Positions 1 to 5,346 are shown, counted from the first letter of the stretch. The stretch is 8,701 nucleotides of DNA from SIG440 sp045648175 (GCA_045648175.1 JAZRNN010000079.1:1-8701); one strand, 5' to 3'. Program-made: numbers and translations. The notes: generated by a model from the sequence alone, not told the origin.

Positions 1-130
1 GCACGGCGGCGACCCCGTATCTGTTGAATTCTGCCATAAGATTGGTCTTGACTATGTGTCATGTTCACCTTTCCGTGTTCCAATTGCAAGATTGGCAGCG
101 GCACAAGCGGCTATTAAGGATATGAAATAA
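1..130 (+). CDS. ppdK: Pyruvate phosphate dikinase, C-terminal end (partial)
   Basis: This is the 3' end of a gene entering from the left edge; 42 codons are read from base 2 to a TAA at 128-130. The product interconverts pyruvate, ATP and phosphate with phosphoenolpyruvate, AMP and pyrophosphate in the cytoplasm, and in anaerobes it often works in glycolysis or gluconeogenesis. The visible peptide runs HGGDP, then EFCHKIG, then SCSPFRVPIARLAAAQAAI, which is the near-invariant C-terminal signature of the PEP/pyruvate-binding barrel. In this family the catalytic cysteine sits three residues before HGGDP, so it lies just outside the window. The last residues (KDMK) are a normal end, so the gene is not truncated at its 3' end. 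A terminator follows 14 bases after the stop. Confidence 0.95.
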   Translation, partial: HGGDPVSVEFCHKIGLDYVSCSPFRVPIARLAAAQAAIKDMK

Positions 131-144
131 TCCATTTAAAACCC

Positions 145-223
145 AAAAGAGGATTACTGAAATGATATGCACCCCAAAAGTTAGACACTTTTGGAGGTGC
201 ATATCAAAAAGTAGTCCTCTTTT
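145..223 (+). terminator. ppdK terminator, interrupted in its loop by a 44-bp palindrome
   Basis: The outer stem pairs 145-158 (AAAAGAGGATTACT) with 210-223 (AGTAGTCCTCTTTT), 14 bp with one G-T pair, ending in a T-rich tail (TTTTATTTTAT). Its loop holds another perfect-looking hairpin (163-206). If 163-209 is removed, the remaining sequence is a 14-bp stem closed by GAAA, an ideal tetraloop terminator. The natural reading is a factor-independent terminator for ppdK that later received an insertion in its loop. Confidence 0.8.
163..206. mobile_element. 44-bp palindromic element with IS3-family-like ends
   Basis: Left arm 163-180 (TGATATGCACCCCAAAAG) is complementary to right arm 188-206 except for one extra base in the right arm; the spacer is TTAGACA. 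The left half, TGCACCCCAAAAGTTAGACA, resembles the terminal repeats of IS3-family (IS150-like) elements as I recall them. No transposase is present, so it would be a solo, MITE-like remnant of two abutting ends. It is flanked on both sides by AAA (160-162 and 207-209), a possible 3-bp target duplication, which fits IS3-type insertion. The IS assignment rests on remembered similarity; the palindrome and flanking AAA are directly visible. Confidence 0.55.
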
Positions 224-232
224 ATTTTATAC

Positions 233-261
233 TTGATTTTATACAGTTTTTGTGATATTAT
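233..261 (+). promoter_or_regulatory. Sigma-A-type promoter upstream of the structured leader
   Basis: TTGATT at 233-238 and TATTAT at 256-261 are 17 bases apart. The predicted start, about seven bases after the -10, is G268, which is precisely the first base of the long inverted repeat 268-428. That coincidence is the main argument that the repeat is a transcribed RNA and not only a DNA element. Confidence 0.5.
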
Positions 262-267
262 TATATA

Positions 268-428
268 GTCACATAAACTTAATTATTTATATTTAGGGAT
301 TTTTATTTATATAATAGGGGATTACTATATCCTTTTTTACACACCTTAATCACAATAAGAGTTTGGTAAAAACGTAGGCTCAACGTGATTAAAGTGTGTG
401 AATCCCATTTTAATTAAGTTTGTGTGAC
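268..428 (+). ncRNA. Candidate structured RNA or leader (unrecognised class)
   Basis: Three nested helices are visible. P1 pairs 268-285 with 411-428, 18 consecutive pairs including one G-U. P2 pairs GGGATT (318-323) with AATCCC (401-406); a second GGGATT at 296-301 could take the same partner. P3 pairs 338-353 with 385-400, 15 of 16 positions. The apical loop is 354-384. The 5' side has large unpaired stretches (286-317 and 324-337) while the 3' side has almost none, so the fold is strongly asymmetric. It matches no riboswitch, T-box or 6S signature that I can recognise. It could instead be a DNA element with 18-bp terminal inverted repeats, but no target duplication flanks it. A promoter start at 268 and a terminator at 453-482 favour an RNA. 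Confidence 0.45.
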
Positions 429-452
429 AACAAATCGGAGCTTGCGTTTTTC

Positions 453-482
453 GTGCGGCAGCTTCGGTTGTCGCACTTTTTT
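453..482 (+). terminator. UUCG-loop terminator with an overlapping alternative hairpin
   Basis: GTGCGGCAGC (453-462) pairs with GTTGTCGCAC (467-476) across a TTCG loop, 10 bp with two G-T pairs, followed directly by TTTTTT (477-482). It can end a transcript starting at 268 (about 215 nt) or act as an attenuator before the small ORF at 503. A competing hairpin pairs 426-431 with 467-472 and 436-442 with 460-466; it uses both arms of the terminator, so the two cannot form together. Confidence 0.85.
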
Positions 483-502
483 ATTTAGAAAGGAGCTTCG
501 CT

Positions 503-637
503 ATTCCCAACTATGAAAAACTATATCACAAACTGTTTAATGACATTACAGATACCATTGACAATTTGAAAAAAATTCAAGAAGATGCAGAAGAAATGTA
601 TCTTGATATGTGCGAAAAAGAGTTCCCCGACGGCTAA
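503..637 (+). CDS. Small 44-aa protein with apparent ATT start
   Basis: An open frame beginning IPNYEKLYHKLFNDI and ending CEKEFPDG, stop TAA at 635-637. A good Shine-Dalgarno (AAAGGAG, 489-495) lies seven bases before ATT at 503-505, and no ATG, GTG or TTG occurs in frame nearby. I recall short clostridial proteins that start MPNYEKLY or similar, so ATT here stands exactly where ATG would be expected. The protein would be highly charged and helical (repeated D, E and K), without membrane segments or cysteine pairs; function unknown. It lies 20 bases after a T-rich terminator, so expression may depend on readthrough or antitermination. Either ATT is a real weak start, as known for infC, or this is a start-codon mutant decaying into a pseudogene. 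Confidence 0.55.
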   Translation: MPNYEKLYHKLFNDITDTIDNLKKIQEDAEEMYLDMCEKEFPDG

Positions 638-1015
638 GATTTAGAAACCCTTACACAAGAAATTTAAACCCGAACACAAAAATCGATTGCATAAGGGTGC
701 TTTCCCCCTTTAGATAACAAACATATCCCTGTGTATATATGCGTTCCCCGTCCCCAATGGGGAACGCATACTTTTACGGTGGACTCCGTCCCCCCTTCCC
801 CCCTTAATTATATTATATGCCAAAAAAGCGGACATTTCGGACAACTTTTAAAAAGATTACGAATAAAATTCGTAATCCGACGTACTAAAAAAAATATAAA
901 AAAATGTGCGCGAAAAATGTCGAATGACAAAACCGGCAGCGCACACCAATTGACAAACGAGTCAAAGGCGACTTGTCCTTTAAGCAAAAAATATTAAAAA
1001 TTTTTGCTTTACCCC
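638..1015. other. Non-coding, hairpin-rich intergenic stretch
   Basis: I see no convincing gene here. A GTG-started frame at 731-997 has no Shine-Dalgarno and runs straight through inverted repeats. Visible dyads are 647-653/692-698, 738-749/759-770, 855-863/869-877 (GATTACGAA with TTCGTAATC), 906-911/939-944 (GTGCGC with GCGCAC), 964-968/977-981 and 983-990/1001-1008. A C6-TT-C6 tract sits at 790-803. The succession of short stems suggests several terminators or remnants of repeat elements between ppdK and the tRNA gene. Confidence 0.5.
738..770 (+). repeat. Perfect 12-bp inverted repeat, possible weak terminator
   Basis: TATGCGTTCCCC (738-749) and GGGGAACGCATA (759-770) are perfectly complementary across a 9-base loop, followed by CTTTTAC. 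The GC-rich stem would be very stable, but the T-run is short. It is the first strong hairpin after the small ORF and may end its transcript. Confidence 0.5.
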
Positions 1016-1044
1016 TTTACAAAACAACAAATTTATGGTAAAAT
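1016..1044 (+). promoter_or_regulatory. tRNA-Ala promoter
   Basis: TTTACA (1016-1021) and TAAAAT (1039-1044) are separated by 17 bases. The expected start near 1051 leaves a leader of about 27 bases before the mature tRNA end at 1078. Confidence 0.75.
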
Positions 1045-1077
1045 ATATTTTGTTGTAAAAACAACCCAACTTAATAT

Positions 1078-1153
1078 GGGGGTGTAGCTCAGTTGGGAGA
1101 GCACCTGCCTTGCAAGCAGGGGGTCAGGAGTTCGACTCTCCTCATCTCCACCA
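1078..1153 (+). tRNA. tRNA-Ala (anticodon TGC), CCA encoded
   Basis: A complete 76-nt cloverleaf. The acceptor stem is GGGGGTG (1078-1084) with CATCTCC (1143-1149), including two G-T pairs. The D arm is GCTC/GAGC at 1087-1102. The anticodon stem is CCTGC/GCAGG with loop CTTGCAA, which puts anticodon TGC at 1111-1113. The T arm is AGGAG-TTCGACT-CTCCT at 1126-1142. Discriminator A1150 is followed by an encoded CCA (1151-1153). The gene has its own promoter and terminator. Confidence 0.97.
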
Positions 1154-1154
1154 T

Positions 1155-1187
1155 AAAAAATCACTTACAATTGCAAGTGATTTTTTT
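1155..1187 (+). terminator. tRNA-Ala terminator
   Basis: AAAAAATCACTT (1155-1166) pairs with AAGTGATTTTTT (1175-1186) over an 8-base loop, ending in seven T. It starts two bases after the CCA end and separates the tRNA from the rubrerythrin promoter. Confidence 0.9.
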
Positions 1188-1193
1188 ATTCTC

Positions 1194-1221
1194 TTGACAA
1201 GAAACGTTTTTATGATAAAAT
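1194..1221 (+). promoter_or_regulatory. Rubrerythrin promoter
   Basis: TTGACA (1194-1199) and TAAAAT (1216-1221) with a 16-base spacer, placing the start near 1228, about 35 bases before the ATG. I see no clear PerR-type operator. Confidence 0.7.
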
Positions 1222-1262
1222 ATATTTATACCATATTTTGTAAATTACAGGAGGATTTATTT

Positions 1263-1805
1263 ATGACTAAAAACATTTACGCAGGCACAAAAACAGAACA
1301 AAATCTTTGGGCAGCCTTTGCAGGTGAATCTCAGGCAAGAAACAAATATACATATTTTGCGTCGGTTGCAAAGAAAGCCGGGTATGAGCAAATTGCAGAG
1401 CTCTTCCTTAAAACTGCCGACAACGAAAAAGAACACGCAAAGCTCTGGTTTAAGCATCTTGGCGAACTTGGCGATACTGCTGAAAATCTTCTCCACGCAG
1501 CAGAAGGCGAAAATTACGAGTGGACAGATATGTACGCTCAGATGGCAAAGGACGCTGAAGAAGAAGGCTTTACCGACCTTGCCGCACAGTTTCGTGCTGT
1601 TGCCGCAATTGAAAAGGCACACGAAGAAAGATATCGTGCCCTTCTTCACAACGTAGAAGCAAAAGAAGTATTTGAAAAGAGCGGAGTTCAAGTTTGGGAA
1701 TGCCGCAACTGCGGTCATGTTGCTATCGGCACAGCCGCACCCGAGGTTTGCCCCACCTGCTTCCACCCTCAGGCATACTTTGAAATTAAAAAAGATAATT
1801 TTTAA
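1263..1805 (+). CDS. rbr: Rubrerythrin
   Basis: A 180-residue cytoplasmic non-haem iron protein that reduces hydrogen peroxide to water, usually with NADH-derived electrons, and protects anaerobes from oxygen. An N-terminal ferritin-like four-helix domain (about residues 1-135) carries the diiron ligands: E22 in GESQAR, E55 and H58 in EKEH, E83 and E86 in the ENYEW segment, E117 and H120 in EKAH. A C-terminal rubredoxin-like domain has C147-x2-C150 and C163-x2-C166 for one Fe(SCys)4 centre. Length and domain order are normal for the family. The ATG at 1263 follows AGGAGG (1249-1254) by eight bases; an in-frame ATG at 1110 lies inside the tRNA and is not used. It is a single-gene unit with its own promoter and terminator. 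Confidence 0.97.
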   Translation: MTKNIYAGTKTEQNLWAAFAGESQARNKYTYFASVAKKAGYEQIAELFLKTADNEKEHAKLWFKHLGELGDTAENLLHAAEGENYEWTDMYAQMAKDAEEEGFTDLAAQFRAVAAIEKAHEERYRALLHNVEAKEVFEKSGVQVWECRNCGHVAIGTAAPEVCPTCFHPQAYFEIKKDNF

Positions 1806-1821
1806 TTAAGTTAACTAACAA

Positions 1822-1852
1822 AAAACCGTCTATCTTTTTGGTAGACGGTTTT
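1822..1852. terminator. Bidirectional terminator between rubrerythrin and the flippase
   Basis: The stem 1822-1834/1840-1852 (AAAACCGTCTATC with GGTAGACGGTTTT) closes a five-T loop. The plus strand ends TTTTC; on the minus strand the stem is followed by a run of six T (six A at 1820-1825). It can therefore stop the two convergent transcripts from either side. Confidence 0.85.
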
Positions 1853-1942
1853 CTCTTTGCAAAATTTTAAGATTATGGTACTTTTTGACACCTTGACATT
1901 TGTAAATCTATTATATAGCTCAGTTAACGGATTTTTCACAGC

Positions 1943-3472
1943 TTATTTATTCAAAAACATTCTGCCCATAAACCAGCCCATATCCTGCCTTAAGGTTTTA
2001 TAAAGACAGGAACTATACAGTATGTACACACACACTGTAAATGCCATTGCCACAAGAGTCTGCAAGACAGTTTCGCCATGTGAAACAAAGGTATAAAACG
2101 ACTGTAGTGTAACAACACACGCCGCCGCCGTGAAAAAATGCCTTAGCATCCACACCGAAAGGCCAAATTTCATCCTTGCCGAACGTATTACCGCACCAAA
2201 GGTATGGTACACGGTGAAAATATTACTTATAATTATAACGAAAAACAACGCCCTGATTCCCATCCTCGGAATAAGCAGATAAATCAGCAAAAGTCTTAAA
2301 ACCGAGTCAGACAGGCTGTACACAAGAAGTGCAGTTTGTCTGCCCATACCGTTTAGAATTCCGCAGGATACTGAGTCCAGAAACATTACCGGTGACAAAA
2401 TTGCAATTATACGCACCGAACGTGATATTTGCGGTGCAGAATACACCCATGCCGAAAGCTCGTCGGCAAAAGCAACAAAAACCGTACATACCAGAAATCC
2501 CCCAAAGAGAGTAAACCTGAAAATCCGTGAAATCAGCGTTTTAACTCGGATTTTATCCGCCATTCCCTGTGCCCTTGATATCTCTGGCACAAGCAACGTA
2601 AAAAATGATGAAAGCAAAGACAGCGGAAATATTATAAGCGGCATAACCATCCCCTTTATACTTCCGTATTCGCTGAGTGCAAGTGTCTGGTCAAGCCCCG
2701 ACTTCCGAAGACCCGAAATAATAAGAACATCCTCCTGCATCCGCAAAAATGAGCCAAGCAGTGATGCCGTCATTGCAGGCAGGGCAATACGCATGAGAGC
2801 AGGCAAGGGGTTTTGCGTACCACCCTTGTGAGTGCGTGACATACAAGACCTTATATAAAACACCGACAGGTACAGACAGGACGAAAATTCCCCGATTGTA
2901 ATCCCCAGAAACACCGCTTCACAGCCGTATACAATTCCCTTTGGCAACCATATATTCAAAAGATTTATAATGGTAAATATTTTAACCGCCTGCTCTAAGA
3001 ATTCCGAAGTGGCGGGGATAATGACCTTTCGTGATGCATAAAAATACCCTTTTATGCAATATGAAATGCTCATAAACAAAATACTGGGGGCAAGAAACAT
3101 AATACTGCTTTGCACCCGTGACTCTTTAAGAAATTGCTCTGCAATCTGCCCTGAAAAGAAGCATACACCAAGTATTACAGCAGAGCTAAGGACCACAACA
3201 GAAGTTAAAGCAACTGACATTGTTTTTTTAATACCGCCATAGTCTTTTTGAGCATACTGTCCTGATACAGTTTTTGAAACGGCAACCCCCAGGCCGCCTG
3301 TTGCAACTGTGAGAATTAAGCCGTGAAAAGAAAAAACCAGCGAAAACAATCCCATTCCTTCAGCACCCAACCGTGTTGAATAGTAGGCGCGGAACAGAAA
3401 ATCCACTGTTTTTGAAATACTTCCCGAAATCATCAGTCCGGCGGCACTGCGAAGAATATTTTGCTTGGACAA
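1943..3472 (-). CDS. MOP-superfamily polysaccharide/lipid flippase, SpoVB-like
   Basis: A 509-residue integral membrane protein, with about 12-14 hydrophobic segments along its whole length, of the MATE/MOP flippase group that includes SpoVB, MurJ-like and Wzx proteins. These move lipid-linked sugars across the cytoplasmic membrane. The N-terminus (SKQNILRSAAGLMISGSISK) and the following GAEGMGLFSL and GGLGVAVSK segments match SpoVB-type members that act in spore cortex formation. Substrate cannot be read from sequence. I chose TTG at 3472-3470 because an AGAGGTGG Shine-Dalgarno lies five bases before it and SKQ is the usual beginning. The ATG at 3520 would add 16 residues, has no ribosome site, and its codons would be the upstream terminator hairpin. 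It is the last gene of the spoIID-side cluster. Confidence 0.85.
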   Translation of the reverse strand: MSKQNILRSAAGLMISGSISKTVDFLFRAYYSTRLGAEGMGLFSLVFSFHGLILTVATGGLGVAVSKTVSGQYAQKDYGGIKKTMSVALTSVVVLSSAVILGVCFFSGQIAEQFLKESRVQSSIMFLAPSILFMSISYCIKGYFYASRKVIIPATSEFLEQAVKIFTIINLLNIWLPKGIVYGCEAVFLGITIGEFSSCLYLSVFYIRSCMSRTHKGGTQNPLPALMRIALPAMTASLLGSFLRMQEDVLIISGLRKSGLDQTLALSEYGSIKGMVMPLIIFPLSLLSSFFTLLVPEISRAQGMADKIRVKTLISRIFRFTLFGGFLVCTVFVAFADELSAWVYSAPQISRSVRIIAILSPVMFLDSVSCGILNGMGRQTALLVYSLSDSVLRLLLIYLLIPRMGIRALFFVIIISNIFTVYHTFGAVIRSARMKFGLSVWMLRHFFTAAACVVTLQSFYTFVSHGETVLQTLVAMAFTVCVYILYSSCLYKTLRQDMGWFMGRMFLNK

Positions 3473-3511
3473 AAAAACCACCTCTTTAATATATATATCA
3501 AAGAGGTGGTT
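3471..3511 (-). terminator. Terminator between the kinase-like gene and the flippase, containing the flippase Shine-Dalgarno
   Basis: Read on the minus strand, AACCACCTCTTT (3511-3500) pairs perfectly with AAAGAGGTGGTT (3487-3476) over a 12-base AT loop, followed by a T-run ending at the TTG start. It is a textbook terminator placed about 15 bases after the kinase-like stop. Its 3' arm contains AGAGGTGG, the only ribosome site for the flippase, so the folded hairpin would both stop transcripts and hide the site. Confidence 0.8.
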
Positions 3512-3525
3512 GGTATTCATTTTAA

Positions 3526-4155
3526 TTAATCGTTAAAATATGCTTCTCGCTTTGCAATATAATCCATAAGAATTTTAACACATTCTTCCTGAGAGAGGTC
3601 CCCTGTATTAAGGCACAGGTCATAATTATTAACATCGCCCCATGTTTTATTGGTATAGAAGTTATAATAATTTGCACGGCGCTTATCCGCCTTGTTTACA
3701 GCAGATATTGCTTCCTTCTCGGTCATACCGTCACGCTTCATCAAGTTTTCTATGCGATGTTCCTCATCAGCACAAAGGAACAAACGGATAAGATGCGGAT
3801 GGTCACGCAGAATATAGTCTGCACAGCGTCCCACAATAATACAGGGACCATCATCTGCAATTGACCTTATAACATCTGCCTGAATTTTAAAAATGTTGTC
3901 ACCATTTAGCATATCATTGTACTGATAATAAAGCCCTTTGGTTGACTGAACGCCCATAACCAGCGAATAAAGCAAGCTGTGGGTGGGTTTTTCTTCAACT
4001 CCGTCAAAAAGATGTTCGCTAAAACCGCTGTCTTTTGCCACACGTGCGATAAGTGCTTTATCATAGAATTTAATTCCAAGCTGTTCGGCAAGAGCTTTTC
4101 CGATAAGTTTTCCGCTTGAGCCAAGCTGTCTTCCTAATGTAATAATTGCTTTCAT
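3526..4155 (-). CDS. Cytidylate kinase-like family protein
   Basis: A 209-residue soluble protein of the cytidylate-kinase-like group (AAA-type P-loop nucleoside monophosphate kinase fold). Residues 8-19 (GRQLGSSGKLIG) form the glycine-rich phosphate-binding loop. The segment IIVGRCADYIL near residue 105 and the RDGMTEKEAI-x-KADKRRANYY region near 140-163 correspond to the core strand and the arginine-rich lid typical of this group. It differs from the shorter, canonical Cmk fold, so the true substrate is unknown; CMP phosphorylation should not be assumed. The ATG at 4155 is preceded by a weak AGGG site. It has a likely promoter of its own inside the end of spoIID and is followed by a strong terminator, so it may be transcribed alone. 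Confidence 0.85.
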   Translation of the reverse strand: MKAIITLGRQLGSSGKLIGKALAEQLGIKFYDKALIARVAKDSGFSEHLFDGVEEKPTHSLLYSLVMGVQSTKGLYYQYNDMLNGDNIFKIQADVIRSIADDGPCIIVGRCADYILRDHPHLIRLFLCADEEHRIENLMKRDGMTEKEAISAVNKADKRRANYYNFYTNKTWGDVNNYDLCLNTGDLSQEECVKILMDYIAKREAYFND

Positions 4156-4195
4156 AGAGTAATACCCTGCCTTTCTTTCAAATATTTACATTCTT

Positions 4196-4224
4196 ATTTT
4201 ATCATAAAAATTACATTTTGGCAA
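4196..4224 (-). promoter_or_regulatory. Promoter of the cytidylate-kinase-like gene
   Basis: On the minus strand TTGCCA (4224-4219) and TAAAAT (4201-4196) are 17 bases apart. The -35 overlaps the last codons of spoIID. The start would be near 4189, about 34 bases before the ATG. Confidence 0.6.
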
Positions 4225-5170
4225 TTTGTATATTTGTATAATAATGTTGAAGAATTTCTGTATATTTTTTCCCGTTTTTTGCCATCTCGTTGGCCCCGGT
4301 CTGGCTCATACCTACCCCGTGGCCATAACCCACAACATCAAACCTGACCTTATCATCCAAAACCGTCACTGTAAAATTTGCAGATTTCAGCCCAAATATA
4401 CTGCGTATTTCACTGCCCCTGAAGGTTTTTCCGCAAACCGTAATCTCTGCTATGCTTCCGCCCTCTGTCCGTCTTGGTGCAGAAATTGATGGAGCCCCGC
4501 CCTTGGGAAAGTTGCCCGCATAAGGACTTATCCGTGAATAAAATTCATTAAAGGTAAACACCGCTGTGGAGCGATAGTTTGTACCATTTTCATCCTCAGG
4601 ACTTTCAACTGACCGCAAATACGGAAGGCTTGTACTCCATACATCCTCGGAATTTTCGGTTTTTCCTCCGCTTGTTGCAAAGAAAAATGCCTCCACCACC
4701 TCATCATCATATATCATATACTCGCCTCTCGTCGCGGTAACTACCTTTTGCAGTTTCTTCCAATTTTCTTTGCGTTCCTCGGGTTTCCATTTCGCAAAAG
4801 ATTCTTCCTTTGATATCCATCCCTTGCAATGATTGGGGTCTGTACAGATTGTGGCATTGGAGTGGTCAGAATTCACCGCATCCATTTTACTTAAAATATA
4901 GCTTCGTGCGGCTACCGCTTGCGCCATCAAGGCATCAGGCTCATATGCTGCAGGCATTTCAGCAGCAAGAACACCAACAAGATATTCCTCAATATTAACC
5001 ATTGATACATCATTGGTTTTCACATTAAGGCATGAGACAAAAAGCTCCTCGCCACTACTTTTATAACCCTTGGGCAAGTTCTCATTCTTTATCTCACGCG
5101 GCATACGCAAGGCAAGTAATACGGGAAAAAGCAAAAACACAGACATCAAAAAAGCAGTGATATATTTCAT
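4211..5170 (-). CDS. spoIID: Stage II sporulation protein D (lytic transglycosylase)
   Basis: A 319-residue membrane-anchored enzyme that cleaves denuded glycan strands during engulfment of the forespore. Residues 4-21 form one hydrophobic N-terminal segment, a signal anchor. The SpoIID domain follows: catalytic glutamate E71 in AAEMPAAYEPDAL, then the AQAVAARSY helix. H103, C109, H114 and C115 have the same spacing (6, 5, 1) as the zinc ligands described for Clostridioides difficile SpoIID. The C-terminal GYGHGVGMSQTGA motif ends the domain. All key residues are present and the length is normal, so I favour true SpoIID over a generic SpoIID/LytB protein. The partners SpoIIM and SpoIIP are not in the window. 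The ATG at 5170 follows AAAGGACA. Confidence 0.92.
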   Translation of the reverse strand: MKYITAFLMSVFLLFPVLLALRMPREIKNENLPKGYKSSGEELFVSCLNVKTNDVSMVNIEEYLVGVLAAEMPAAYEPDALMAQAVAARSYILSKMDAVNSDHSNATICTDPNHCKGWISKEESFAKWKPEERKENWKKLQKVVTATRGEYMIYDDEVVEAFFFATSGGKTENSEDVWSTSLPYLRSVESPEDENGTNYRSTAVFTFNEFYSRISPYAGNFPKGGAPSISAPRRTEGGSIAEITVCGKTFRGSEIRSIFGLKSANFTVTVLDDKVRFDVVGYGHGVGMSQTGANEMAKNGKKYTEILQHYYTNIQIAKM

Positions 5171-5188
5171 ATTTATTGTCCTTTGAAA

Positions 5189-5217
5189 ATATTTTTATGT
5201 TAATTATATTTTGTCAA
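5189..5217 (-). promoter_or_regulatory. Possible spoIID promoter
   Basis: On the minus strand a perfect TTGACA (5217-5212) is followed after 17 bases by AAATAT (5194-5189), a poor -10. spoIID is normally read by sigma-E, but I could not find a convincing sigma-E pair at correct spacing, so the real promoter remains uncertain. Confidence 0.3.
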
Positions 5218-5249
5218 GGCACAAAATATGAGAAATTTTTCTAAAAAGC

Positions 5250-5278
5250 TTGACAACCCTGTAAAATTGTAATATAAT
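5250..5278 (+). promoter_or_regulatory. Consensus promoter of the rpsF-ssb-rpsR operon
   Basis: TTGACA (5250-5255) and TATAAT (5273-5278), both perfect, with the optimal 17-base spacer. Start near 5285, giving a leader of about 62 bases. This fits the very high expression of ribosomal protein genes. It points away from the spoIID start. Confidence 0.92.
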
Positions 5279-5295
5279 TTATTGGTTAGTAAATT

Positions 5296-5340
5296 CCTTA
5301 CTTTCGGTATGCCCGAAAGTCAAAGTCCATAAGGAGGTGA
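5296..5340 (+). promoter_or_regulatory. rpsF leader hairpin, possible S6:S18 autoregulation site
   Basis: ACTTTCGG (5300-5307) pairs with CCGAAAGT (5313-5320) over a TATGC loop. An outer helix CCTTA (5296-5300) can pair with TAAGG (5330-5334), enclosing an internal loop CAAAGTCCA and covering the start of the ribosome site AAGGAGGTGA (5331-5340). A two-helix element with a CCG-containing strand in the rpsF leader is known to bind the S6:S18 complex in many bacteria. The fold is visible; its identity with that motif is my inference. Confidence 0.45.
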
Positions 5341-5346
5341 AAAAAA

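Noticed and set aside
268..428. 6S RNA
   Set aside because: The long hairpin and size suggested it, but the bubble is one-sided and the conserved central-bubble features of 6S RNA are not visible.
790..803. G-quadruplex on the minus strand from G6-AA-G6
   Set aside because: Only two close G-runs exist; the next G-runs lie in the stable stem at 738-770, so an intramolecular quadruplex is doubtful.
731..997. 88-codon open frame starting with GTG
   Set aside because: No ribosome site, its sequence consists largely of inverted repeats and low-complexity lysine/arginine codons, and I recognise no protein domain.
1110..1262. Extended N-terminus for rubrerythrin
   Set aside because: The extension starts inside the tRNA-Ala gene and crosses its terminator and the rubrerythrin promoter; the family start and ribosome site fit 1263.
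1257..1766. Minus-strand 169-codon frame and other overlapping frames
   Set aside because: They are shadows of well-supported genes (rubrerythrin, flippase, spoIID, M16 peptidase) and have no ribosome sites or recognisable domains.
1916..1925. TAGCTCAGTT, like a tRNA D-arm
   Set aside because: Only ten bases match; no acceptor, anticodon or T arm can be built around it.
3473..3520. ATG start of the flippase, 16 residues upstream
   Set aside because: No Shine-Dalgarno precedes it, and the added codons are the terminator hairpin; TTG at 3472 has a ribosome site and matches family starts.
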